Assembly (NCBI GenBank): GCA_029204225.1
Contig: CM055110.1
Span: 32,548,299-32,612,298 of the forward strand
Length of the DNA: 64,000 nucleotides
From: Diphasiastrum complanatum
Taxonomy: Eukaryota > Streptophyta > Lycopodiopsida > Lycopodiales > Lycopodiaceae
Reading direction: 5' to 3'
In this document: positions 44,568-56,339 of the stretch, in pieces
Layout: each line of letters opens with the position of its first letter
Position numbering within the stretch: the first letter of the stretch is position 1
Notes under the pieces: model-generated
The model's database searches: none
The model's input: only the letters and a program-made list of their open reading frames with translations
What the model was told of the DNA's origin: nothing
Translations under genes and position numbers: made by a program

Positions 44568-44883
44568 ATATGGTCGCACTTTTCGTACCCACTTGATGGA
44601 CCATCCTACTAAAGTGACGTCCACTCCAGAAGCTGCCAGATTTGTGTTGGCTACAGGGCACAAGTCATTTGCGGTATTCTACACTCCGTCTATATCTAGT
44701 CTAATTAGCTTGCCCCCTGCCATGTCACAAGATATAAAAGCCAAATTGGTGAAGAATACTCGTGATTCAATGCATTCTGAACTACCACGGAACAAGATTG
44801 CAAAAATTGATAGGATCACGAGATGGGTTCTAAGCTCATGGGACAAACAGCCATGTGTGGTCACATACCAAGAAACCAATAAG
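44568..44883 (+). CDS. Cytochrome P450 exon 2
   Basis: Follows acceptor 'tttgacag'. It reads YGRTFRTHLMDHPTKVTSTP, EAARFVLATGHKSFAVFYTP and so on, the classic P450 N-terminal beta region (Y-G-x-x-F-x-T-H, then P-E-A-A-x-F-V-L). It ends at TNK with donor 'gtatgc' (44884). The stretch after 'SISSLI' is less conserved than usual for CYP707. The two exons give 193 residues, under half of a P450; the I-helix, ExxR and heme-cysteine loop are not found anywhere downstream in the window. Either introns exceed about 19 kb or the gene is truncated. The open frames and clean splice sites leave function possible. Confidence 0.8.
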
Positions 44884-46589
44884 GTATGCATATCTTCAGT
44901 TTAATGTAAGCAGATATTCCTATATAAACATTCTGCTGCAATAGTTAACATTCACGGACACAAAGAACTTTAAATCAGATCCTATATAGGGTAAAAACAA
45001 GATTTCCTAGTTGCACATGATTTTTCCTACTTAAAAAGTGGATTTGGACCTCTTTTAAATAGGTAAGCTTTTTTTCTAGTTAGAAAATGCATGTGCATCA
45101 CTTTGTAGGAAAAACCTTAATTTCCTAGGTACATTTGTACCATTTTTAGCTAGGAAATTTTCCTAGTTTCAAAATGTATATGTTTCAATTTAATAACATT
45201 TTATTTTCTAAATACATTTTGAATTATAAATAAATTTCTTCTATATTATAATCCCACTCATATTTTTTAGGTAGACCCTATCCTCATTAACATTAAATGG
45301 TGACAAGTTTGTATTTTTTTTCAACATATTTACAACATGGGCATTGAGTCAGAGTGCTTGTCAAAATTTATTTTTTCAACTTAACACAAAACCTATAAAA
45401 AAAAATTGTAGGCTTTTTAGCAACTCATGGGCCAAAAGCCTACTGATTCTATAAGGTGAAGGCTAAAAAGAAATTTATTCGAGGCTCAAATTTTGATACA
45501 AAGCTTAATAAGGCATTTATCATTTTTCAATAGGGTTTTTATTGATTCAAACTTTGTGTTTGGGAAAGCCATCAGAGTATAGGAATGGAGCGGACATCTT
45601 TCTCCAAAAACTGTCTTCGCAGAAAATTTACAGCAAATTGACCCTTTAAAAAACAACAACTTTTTTTAAAAGCAGAGAATTTTTTGTTTATTGTTTTCAT
45701 ATGCAAGAAATGTATGTGTAGTAAAGTAGGTAGATCCATGTAGAGCTTACGTTTACATAACTTAATTAAGTCCAAAATGAGATGCATGATGCAAAGGCAA
45801 GATTTAAAAAAAAATTGACAACTATAAAACACACAAAATTAGAGTGATGCTATAATCAATATCAAAATTTTAAAATAGTACATTTTCATATATAATAGAA
45901 TTTAATAATGATTAAGAAATACTTGTATGATCTTTGTAAAATGGCATGCATTTTGTTAAAACTTCATTATGGGTCACTCAAAGAATGTATTAAAGCTAGA
46001 GCCAAATTAATTCTTTCTAAAACCTTAAACTAACTAATTTATATGAAACTGAAAACCTATAGAATATTATTTAATGGACTCATAACCTATAATGGCTCAA
46101 ACATATAGGTTATGAGAACCACAAAAATTTTCTTAGTAGGTGAATTAAAAATCAGGTAGGCTTTTTTCCATGGACAGGTTTTTGGCAAGCACTATTCCAT
46201 CGACACTTTGTCTTCATTGGCCCTCTATTACAATTAACACTTTCACAAAATGCATGTTCACAACTTCTAGAATTAAAAAAGCCCTCTACTTGTCTGGTAT
46301 TTTGCTTGCATTGGCCCTCTATTGAGATTACAACATTGATCAAATGCATGTTCATAAGTTTTACAATTAAAAGGTGGCTAAAGGTTTGTGGCCCTTGCCT
46401 TGATCCAAAAGGTTACAAATATCTTGTCCTTTTTATTTTTTAAAGAGAAAAAAATAACATGTTGATTTCTTTTCAAAAGGCACCTTTTAATGGGTACACT
46501 CCCTTAAATAAGGCATCGACAATGTTGACATTTGAAGTGCATCATGGACATCAAAGATTGTTAAGCTTGATTTTGGTCCCTATGACATG
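44884..46589 (+). other. AT-rich DNA, P450 intron 2 or flank
   Basis: Begins with a good GT donor. AT-rich, no exon of the P450 recognised, no repeat of note except a small duplication of 'ttggccctctatt' with 'aatgcatgttca' (46210-46350). Confidence 0.5.
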
Positions 46590-47501
46590 ACATAAAATGA
46601 TCGAACTTGATCAATCTCAAGTTTAGAACATTTAGATTGCTCTAATTCGATCTAATATGGGTTAAATTGTTCCTATCACTTGAGATAGCCCAAATTTGAT
46701 GCCTATCAATTGAGATAGATTTTGGCATGTATTGAGTTTGGCTCTTATCACTCAAGACTGTCCATTGAGTAATTAAATCAGAGGAATCTTGAGTTTAGGA
46801 CAGTTATATAGCTCAAATTTTATACAAATGACTAAGATAGCTCAAATTCAATGTGCAACGTGTACTTTAGGTCCTTATCACTTGACATGGCCCATTTCGT
46901 GATCAAATTCAATGAACATACTAGTTTGCTTGAATTTGATCCCTTATTGATGGAATTGACCCCCACTTATGAGATCGCTCAAATTATATGTCTATCACTC
47001 GAGGTAGCTTGATTTTGGACTTTATCACTCAAAATTGCCCATTGAGTGATAAAATTAAAGGAATTTCAAATCTAGGACATTCAAATAGCTCAAATTGATG
47101 TTTATCACTTGTGATAGCTCATGTTTGATGCATGTGTTGTGATTTTTGATCCTTACCAGTTGACATGGCTCATCAAGTGATCGAACTTGACCAAAAATTT
47201 AGATTGCGCATGTTTGGTCCCTCATTGATGGAATTGGCCCCTATCACTTGAGATGGCTCAAATTGATGTAAATCACTTGCGATAGCTCAAAGTTGATGCC
47301 AATCACTCGAGAGATGTCAATTTGGCCCTTATTACTTGAAATTGTCGATCAGGTGATCAAACTAGAGGAATATTTGATTCAAGATAATAAAATAGCTCAA
47401 ATTTGATGTTTATTGCTCTAGATAGATTGATATGCCTATCCTACAAGTTTGATTTGAATTATTATCACTCGATGAAACTCAAGTTTAGGACATTCAATTT
47501 T
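46590..47501 (+). repeat. Degenerate satellite-like repeat, block 2
   Basis: Diverged alternating phrases 'gatagctcaaatttgatg', 'cattgagtgatcaaa' and 'ttggtccctatcactt'. Same family and strand as 8210-9010, 48334-50990 and 56340-57720. Confidence 0.85.
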
Positions 47502-48333
47502 TGTGCAAAAAGTACAAAAAGGACCAAGAGTGGATCCTAATCTGATCCTCAAGAGCGATTGGTTGTCAGATTACTTGATCTTTCAATCTACTTGAGATTA
47601 AGATCAATCTAGATCAATTCTAGACACAAAATCCTAACAAGAACAATCATTAATTGAAGGTAGGTGTACTTTCTGGTTTCACACGTGTGAAACCCTGTCA
47701 GGGTACGGACTCCAACCTGAAAATCAAGTACACATTGATAGAACCTCAAAACAATCAAAACAAATGTAGACAAATGGAGAGAATCACTCAAAATTGCTTC
47801 CAAAACCAAGATTGGTGTCTCACATTGATTATGACCAAATGTGGCTCTATATATACAATAAGTGGAAGCTCATGGTACTGATCATCCCTCTGATCCCACA
47901 TGTGTGAAGGTGCTTTTTCATATGATGATTCATCATGCAAATCTGACACTTGGACAAAACCTTCTATTTTGAGCACTTTTGGTCCATTTTCCTTCTATAT
48001 GGAGATCTACTTGGAAATCTTCTAGAAGTCAAAATTCGCCTACTTTGGCTTATTCCACACATGTGAGCTGTCCTCTACACATGTGATATGACACCTATCC
48101 AAAGGATGTGGCTCATGCAATCAATAGATTGATGCCATGTGTCATATGTCTAGGAAACTAGTTTTTGGCCTTTTTAGCCACTAGAACTTGAATTAAATCA
48201 TATGTACATCCTATATTATTATGGTACATGACAAGTACACTAGTTTCACACGTGGGAACAGGCTCCACACATGTGTGTTTATCTATATACAAGATTTTTG
48301 GCCTCTACCAAGCTTATTTTTGCATTTTTCACA
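47502..48333 (-). repeat. Solo LTR with perfect target duplication
   Basis: 832 bp with inverted ends TGTGCAAAAA and ATTTTTCACA, flanked by the identical 5-bp ATTTT (47497-47501 and 48334-48338). The satellite phrase reads across the site if the LTR is removed. It contains CACACGTGTG, CACATGTGTG and related palindromes. Related to LTRs 31136-31995 and 61211-61911, from which the strand is inferred. Confidence 0.88.
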
Positions 48334-50990
48334 ATTTTTGCCCAAAGTTTCGATCTCTTATCGATTGGCCCGTACCACACAAAATAGCTTATGATAACTG
48401 CTTGAGAGTGTTTGGGTGGAAAGCAAATGAATGTTGCATGCAATTCGATGTGGAACAACGAAAGCTCAAATTTGACTTTAATCACCCGTGACAGTTTGAG
48501 AAGAGTCAATTCTGGTCTGTGATGCTTTGCACGGCCCATTGATTCATACTTATTGTACAACGACGAGTTTAATACATCCACATTGCTCAAGTTCCACCAC
48601 TTATTGATAATATTTGATCCCTATCACATGAGATAGCTCAAATTTGCTACCTATCTCACAAAAGATAGTTGAATTATTGGCCTTTATCACTCAAGATTAT
48701 TCATCAAGTGATGAAATTAGCAAAATTTTGACTTCCAAACATTCACATAGCTCACACTTGGAATAGTCCAAATTTAATGCCTTTCTCTTGACTTAGCTCA
48801 TCAAGTGATCAAAATTGACCAATATGCAGTTCATTACATTCAAATTGATTATTTTTTATCTCTTATCAATGGAATTAGGCCGTGAAAAGTTTGAGTATGA
48901 TGTGCATATATGAGAAAAGTCAATTTTGGTCCACGTTGCTTTACATGGCTCATTGAATCATCCTTATAGTCCAACATAAAGTTTAGTACATCAACTTTGC
49001 TCAAGTTCCACCATTAATTGACGATATTTGATTCCTATCACATGAGCTAGCTCAAATTTGCTACCTATTACTGAAGATAGTTGAATTTTCGGCCTTTTTC
49101 ACTTGAGATTGTCCATGGAGTGATGAAATTTGCAACATTTTGACTTTGAGACATTGCGAAAGCTCAAATTTGGTACCTATCACTTGGGATAGCCCAAATT
49201 CAATGTCTTTCTCTTTACTTAGATCATCGACTGATTAAAATCGACCAATATGGAGTTTAGTACATTCAAATTGATTATTTTTATCCCTTATCAATGGAAT
49301 TGACCCGTACCACATGATATAATTCAAAATTGTTTTCTATCATTTGAGATGGCACAATGTTGGCCCTTATCACTCAAGATTGTCCATTGAGAGATCCAGT
49401 TAGAGGAATCACAAGTTTAGCACAACAAGTAACTTTAATATGATGTTTACATGCTGATTTTGGTCCCTGTTACTTGGCATTGCCCATTGAATGATCATAG
49501 TTGACAAACATCACATGAGATAACTCAAATTTGATGTCTATCAATGTAAACAATCCCATTTTGGCACTTGTCACTCCACGTTGCAAAATAGAGTGACCGA
49601 CTCCGATTTAGGTTGAGCTTACAAAACTCAAATAGATCAAATTTGGTGCCTATCACTCAAGAAAGCCAAAATTTGATGCCTAACGTGAAATTTTGCAGCT
49701 TGTCACCCAATGCCAAGTCTAGGACATTAAGATAGATCGACTTCAACCCCTTGTCAATGAAATTTATCCCTATCACAAGAGATAACTGGAATTCATTGTG
49801 CATGGATAATTTTTTTATCCCTTATCAATGGAATAGACAAGGGACCACATGATATAACTCAAAATATAGACAACTTGAAATACTGCAATATTGGCCCTTA
49901 TTATAGCTAGATATTGTCCATTGAGAGATCAAGTTAGTGGAATCATGAGTTTAGAACATTCAAGTCACTTGAATTCGATGCTTACATGCGAGACAAATTG
50001 ATCTTGGTGTCTATCACTTCAAATAGCTCATTGAGTGATCATAATTGACCAACATCACATGAGATAGCTCAAACTAGATGTCTATCAAAGTAAATAGCCC
50101 CTTTTTGGCCCTTGTCACTCAAATTTGGTACCTATCACTCAAATAGCTCAAATTCAATGCCTAGCATGTGATTTTGGTGCTTATTACTTGAATTTTGACT
50201 TAAAGACATTGAATGATTGTATTTGTTGGTGCCTATCACTCAACATATATCAAATTAGATGCCAAACATGTGATTTTGGTGCTTATCAATTGACATGGCT
50301 GATCAAGTGATTAGACTCAACCAATTTCAAGTCTAGTATATCAAGATTTGTCGACTTCGGACCTCCTATCACACAAGATAACTTTAGATTTGATGTTGAA
50401 GTAATCAAAGTGATTGAGTGACTGAACTTGATCAATCTAAAGTTTGGGACAATATGTTTTGACCCTTAGAGATGGAATTGTCTCGTACAAGATGGCTTGA
50501 ATTTGATGTCAACAACTCGTGGCAGTTTGAGTATGATGTATACATATTAGAAAAGCCAATTTTGGTCCATGTTACTTTACATGGCTCATCGATCCATCCT
50601 TATTGTCCAGCATCGAGTTTAGTATATTCAAATTGATCGCGTTCCACGACTTGTTGATGATATTTGATTCCTATCACATGAGATAGCCCGAAGTTGCGAC
50701 TTAGCATTCAAGATAGTTGGATTTTTGGCCTTCATCACTCATGATTGTCCATTGAGTGATGAAATTAGCAGAATTTTGACTTCAAGACATTTAAAATGGC
50801 TTGATTTTGGTACCAATCACTCGTCACTCGGCCTAGCCCATTGAGAAATCACTCCATGTAGCTAAAACTTGATGTAGATCACCCGCGACAGTTAGAGTAT
50901 GATGCGTACATATCAGAAAAGTCAATTTTGGTCTGCGTTGCTTTGAAAGGCAAATTTAATTCATACTTATTGTCCAACATTGAGTTTAGC
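48334..50990 (+). repeat. Degenerate satellite-like repeat, block 3
   Basis: Largest block, 2.65 kb. A higher-order unit of roughly 400 bp is visible at 48490 and 48895, and again at 50550 and 50895 ('gagtatgatgtg', then 'aattttggtcc', then 'ttccacca'). No ORF of note. Confidence 0.85.
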
Positions 50991-51088
50991 TTGAGTTTGT
51001 CTCCTTCGACTACAAGAGATGGGGGTGTGCACAAAAACTTGTCCTTGAGGACAGTTGATTAATGTCATAGTAATGTTTGGAACTAAAC

Positions 51089-51448
<360 letters not shown>

Positions 51449-51753
51449 ATGCGGTGCGGAGAAGGTTTGGAAATCCATTGATGACAGATAATGTGCCCTA
51501 CCTAGCTTGAAGTCATCCTTTTCTGCTTGACGATTTGTGGTTTTGCTCATTTCATATCTTTGCCTTCATCTCTTTACAATATATGAATGATATCAACCTT
51601 TTTTTAGTGATAAATATGATAGTGTTGGTCCACTATCCAGGGATGGATCACACTTATGTTTTCATGGCTTTTTTATCATAAATATTGTTCGTTGTCTAGC
51701 GATGGACCAGTGAGGAAGCATGCTCAGTATAGTAGGAATCATTTGACAATATA
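51449..51753 (+). repeat. Penelope-like element flanking direct repeat (pLTR), copy 1
   Basis: 305 bp starting 'atgcggtgcggagaagg' and ending 'tttgacaatat'. It matches 53651-53952 in the same orientation with a modest number of substitutions and small indels. The two copies bracket the RT relic. Direct 'pseudo-LTRs' of this kind are known for Penelope-like elements; unlike Copia or Gypsy LTRs they lack TG...CA ends and a tRNA primer site, as seen here. Confidence 0.8.
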
Positions 51754-52074
51754 TGTGAGACAGAACGTGTTTTCAGCATATGTTTTCAGATAGTACATGA
51801 AAATACATACGTGTTTGACAATATACCTGGGAGATGCTGAAAACATACGTGAGATAGAATGCCTTCTGAAATGACCAAGCTTTTTCACACTCCAAGATAA
51901 ATACTTTCAGAACACAAGCAAAAGAATGGGCAATTTTAAGCTCAACAATCCAAACTCAATTGTATCAGGGTGAGGGACAGGAAAGAAAAGACGGTTCACT
52001 GGAAAGGAAGGACAAAGTAGTGCAAAGAGCGACCTACCTATCAAAAGGCTGAATTTCTACCGAGATTAATTGAT
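51754..52074 (+). other. Spacer between pLTR and RT frame
   Basis: Includes near-duplicate phrases 'cagcatatgttttcagata' and 'tgaaaacatacgtgagata'. Possible 5' untranslated region of the element. No ORF. Confidence 0.4.
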
Positions 52075-53651
52075 GTGCAGGATGGAAAAAGGACAAAAAG
52101 GAGAGAAGTCAGTTTCTCGGCGACAGGACATCTTCAACTGACTACTAGCAGTGATTCAGGGAGCTCTTTTTTACATTTATGCTACCGCAATAGAGTTTTT
52201 GAAGCAATCCATGTGAAGACTTTTTACACTCATGTTTTATTCAGACTATTCGGTGTTGTAGATGAATGCTTTCATGATATTACGTTCGGTTGGACTTACC
52301 TACCAAGTGTCAAAAGTGTTTGGTATTTTCCCTTTGATGTTTTCTGTGATTTTGACATAGAAAACTTTCATACTTGTGAATGCTTATCTCTTAATAGATT
52401 GAAGAACTTTGTTGCTGAAAAATTTGGGCATATCATTTCTATAAATAACAATATTGTTAAAAGCCCTATTTTACGTAAATCTTTAGAAATGTGTCTCAAT
52501 CATATTACTTTGAGAAAGAATAATGTTAATGAGGTGGCTTCTGAACTTTATGATGGATGGTTCAAACTAATTAAACTCTTGCCCATGCACAACAATAAGG
52601 GAGCATACAACTTTTTGTAAAAACATTGCCGTAGAAAATATCAAAAAAAGAACTTGGCTATATGGCAATAAGGACACAACTGCAAAAATACAAACTGCTG
52701 AAAATGAAAGACAATGGCTCACAAATTTGCTCTATATCAATGGCATTGACAAGGCACAACAGAATCCTAGTCTTATATGTAAATTCCTTGTACAGAAGCT
52801 TGCCCTAGATAGACTTAACAGTCCTAACTTCAGCCCCTTTCCTAATGATCAAGAAAACTCAGTTACGGAAACTATCACATATGTAATGGAAAAACTAATC
52901 GGTTTCTTACGCAACATCTTCTTGGTAAACGACTCTTTGTTGTATTTAGTATGTACTTACAAAGCCCACAAGGAATCTTTTAGATGGATCACCAATGTGC
53001 ATGATTGTTGCTTTACTAGACTCGCAAAATTCCTAACAGGAGCTCTTGGTATGTTGTCACCGTTCCTCAAGGAAGGGGCAGGCCTTAAGGTGAAAACATA
53101 TAAGGGTATTCTAAATGTGGATACATGCTTATTTTGGCAATGCGAGTCCTCTATTGATTTTTATCTCAATCTACCATCAAAGACTACTAATGTATGGGTT
53201 GCGGATGTTACTAAATGATATGAAAACATACCTTTAGATGGCACTAATGGGTTGAATACTATCATGAATAAATCTATTACTTATGCTTTCAAACATTCTA
53301 ATAAGATGCTTCTGAGTTTCAAGTGGGAACATGAAAGAGAAGTCTTTAAGTGGTCATGGGCCAATAAAAAGTCTGAGGGATGGTACAATATCAATAAAGA
53401 CCTCTTATGACTGTGGGAATGCCTTCTTAATAGACAATTGTATTGTCAGATTAGGAAACAAAACTTGGAGACAGATTCATGGTATACCAATGGGTTTTTC
53501 ATGCTCACCTACATGGTGTAACTGGTGTCTTGTGTTCTTTGAAGCTCAATTTATTAAGAGACTAGCCAAGTTAGAGCTCAGAACAGGTATGAGTGATTTT
53601 TGTCACTCTTTTAGATACATTGATGACATTAGCTTCATTAATAGCCTATGA
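52075..53651 (+). pseudogene. Penelope-like reverse transcriptase, frameshifted and truncated
   Basis: Plus-strand frames join across a T-run frameshift (about 52615), an in-frame TGA (53216) and a shift near 53400. N-terminal part: WTYLPSVKSVWYF, a C-x-C site (52375-52383) and GHIISINNNIVKSPILRKSL. RT part: YKAHKESFRWITNVHD (PLE-type K-x-H-K plus R-W/P-I block), VWVADVTK-x-YENIPLDG (motif A, D at 53204), WRQIHGIPMGFSCSPTW (motif B, G-x-P-M-G-x-x-x-S-P) and FRYIDDISFIN (motif C, 53616-53630). The P-M-G motif B and Y-E-x-I-P after motif A point to Penelope-like or TERT-related enzymes, not Copia, Gypsy or LINE. The frame is cut right after motif C by the second direct repeat. Thumb and GIY-YIG endonuclease are not seen. 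Confidence 0.75.
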
Positions 53652-53952
53652 TGCGGTGGGGAGAAGGTTTGGAGATCCACTCATGACAGAGAATGCGCCC
53701 TACCTGGCTTGAAGTCATCCTTTTCTGCTTTACGGTATATGGTTTTGCTCATTTCATATCTTCGCCTTCATCTCTTTACATTATATGAATGATATCAATC
53801 TTTTTTGAGTGATAGATATGATGGTGTTGATCCATTGTCTAGCGATGGATCAACGAGGGATCACACTTATGTTTTCATGGTTTTTTATCATAAATATTGT
53901 TCGTTGTCTGAGGAAGCATGCTCAGTATAATATGAATCATTTGACAATATAC
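53651..53952 (+). repeat. Penelope-like element flanking direct repeat (pLTR), copy 2
   Basis: Copy of 51449-51753, lacking about 20 bp near 53908 but carrying the more symmetric hairpin 'tgatccattg...cgatggatca' (53827-53852). Confidence 0.8.
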
Positions 53953-55801
53953 GGTCCGCTGTCCAACAATGAACCCTCTTAAGTTGTGTACTTGAAAAAT
54001 GGGTATGAATGGTATGCTTTCTGCGATGTACCAAAGCTATCTTCCACATAGATTTTTTGCGCATGATAGTGATGGACATGCATCACATATTTAGTGTAGT
54101 TTCAGAAGCTAGCTTTCATCTGAATGACTAGCATTGAAGCACTTTCTTGCTCTGCAAACGGTTGCTTATATTCAAACTCTTTATTATAAATATGAAAGGA
54201 TGATAACTTGTTTTGTTAACTATAGTACACAATGATCACTACTATCCTTCAAAGGATAGCATGACTGTTCGGTTGTTTTATGAGTAACGAAAGGTTATGT
54301 ACAAAGTCCAGAGATGGAGTTGCTATACTTTCATTTTATCATAGAAAAGTTACAACTCAGATACTTGCACGTTTTGGTTCTAATTAGTAAATCTCATGAT
54401 TTAACCTGACTGCTATCATGCTATTGACTGGTTGCTATTTCAAAGAAAATACTAGTGTGATCAATCACTAATAGATATAATAAACGCTTCTTGTAGCATC
54501 AAATATTACTACGACCTTCTTTTTCGATTAGGTTTGATTTTGAACCATAAGACTATAAGCGTCTACATAGGTATGCACATAAAACCATTGCTCCTGATTG
54601 ATGTAGCGATCAATAAAAGGCTTTCTTTAATATGTGGAGTTCTGTTTTCACATTATGTGACAATAACATTACGAATGATTTGATTCTAAAGAAGGCAAGA
54701 GCACTTGAAGGATTAACATGGCATGTTCACAAGAAAACACATCTACGATCATCCATGTATGAGTTCTCGAAACAAATTTTAGACTCTGCATACACCACTT
54801 ACGCTCAAAAGGGAAGGTGTCTCTTTACGAATATATTCAATTCTCGTTGACTAGTAATAATTCTAATTGCTGAAATACGTCTTTTCTTACCTATTTAGAT
54901 TCTACCAATTCGTAAACGATGTAACAACTCTGATAATGATTACACCTATGTCGTCCTGTAACAAGGTTTTTTCTTCAAATTATCTTGGACAACATGGATT
55001 TGCGTAAGATAAACGGTTCTTACAAAAGGTTTAGAATGGCACGGATCTACCCTAATACCTTGTAAAAACCACAAAAACCTCACCAATAAGATAAAACCTA
55101 TCCAAAACAAGGTCTTAAAAACCACAGGTTGAATACGGATCTACGATAAACACAAGTTTATTCAAAACTACACTATTCAATCATGGCTTTTACAAATATA
55201 TTACCCATTCAGTTGTCATATCAGATTATGGTGAGATACGATTGGAAAGCATGGATCTGCTCAGGAGTATGGACAATAGTGTGTGGCATGTTTTTGAGTC
55301 ACCATGGTTAGCATGGCATGGATTTTCTCTAACACCTGCAAACGTGTCCACACCATTTCTTTTAGTGATATACAAAAACTATTCATACTTATGTTTTAAA
55401 CAAAATAAATTGATATGGACCAATGCCCAAAAACTGAGCATGGCACTCGCCTTGATACGGTAATGGCAGGGCTTGACCTATCGCTAAAAAAACTTTCTTT
55501 ACGTTTGGGAAGACTGGACGATGATTTAAAATGCTATTTATGCTATTAAGTAGTATAACTTCTTTTGGACATGGATAACAACTAATGCTCAACTATGACA
55601 CATGTCTTCCCCACTATACTAACTCGTGCGGTTTTGTGTTGTGGGATGGTGGTAGGTATCAGCTGGATGTTTTGAGAGTGGTTATGCATTATGGTGCTTT
55701 ACAGTGGCTGTATTTTACTTTTCAGCTATATTGTACCTTGTTGGTTTATGAAGAAAGACTTCAAAGGGTTTAGTCTTGCTTTGTCAAGAGGAACTACGTG
55801 A

Positions 55802-55804
<3 letters not shown>
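53953..55804. other. Unidentified DNA downstream of the PLE relic
   Basis: A 72-codon plus frame (54632-54850, ARALEGLTWHVHKKTHLRSS) is not recognised. 55000-55160 repeats 'acggatctac', 'ccttgtaaaaaccaca' and 'tatccaaaacaaggtc' imperfectly. Whether this belongs to the PLE is unknown. Confidence 0.35.
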
Positions 55805-55850
<46 letters not shown>

Positions 55851-55856
55851 TCTCTC
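55805..55856. repeat. (CT)n microsatellite, interrupted once
   Basis: 52 bp, with one A interruption at about 55836. Confidence 0.95.
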
Positions 55857-56339
55857 ATCTCTGATAAACTTCATGGACAATTAGCAAGTGAAATGACAAA
55901 TTGATGGTGAATATGAACAAAAGTAGTTGCACTATCAATCTAGCCTGCACCCACAACGTTGACAGGAAATGCGCTGTGCCACCTGGTCCAGATTAATCTG
56001 CCTAAAAGATTGATCCGCCACGAACTGCTGGATGTTGCAACATAATTGTGAGTTGTTCCTATTGATGTAAGGATAAAGTTTATGATGCAAATCTCGTGAT
56101 CATGAATAACTATCTAACGTGATTATGCCCTTGTAATGACACTTTCTCAAAAAGCCCCAGTACATTGGACTTGAGTATACACTTGTGGATACTAAAGGCA
56201 TCTTCTAACAAAATCTAAGTCACTTTTAGGGGGAAACTCAACGAGAGTCAGGGAAACTGTATGGGAGAAATCAACTGAATGAAAGTGAGGTGATCATGCA
56301 ACCGAGACTGGGTAAAAGAATTATAGCTACTGTAAGATA
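55857..56339. other. Unidentified spacer
   Basis: No coding or repeat signal recognised. Confidence 0.4.

Noticed and set aside
51449-53952. Hammerhead ribozyme in the PLE direct repeats
   Set aside because: The conserved CTGATGA and GAAA boxes were not found in the right arrangement by eye; left as a computational check.
51449-53952. Ordinary LTR retrotransposon interpretation of the RT between direct repeats
   Set aside because: The repeats lack TG...CA ends, no tRNA primer site or purine tract is present, and the RT motifs are not Copia or Gypsy type.
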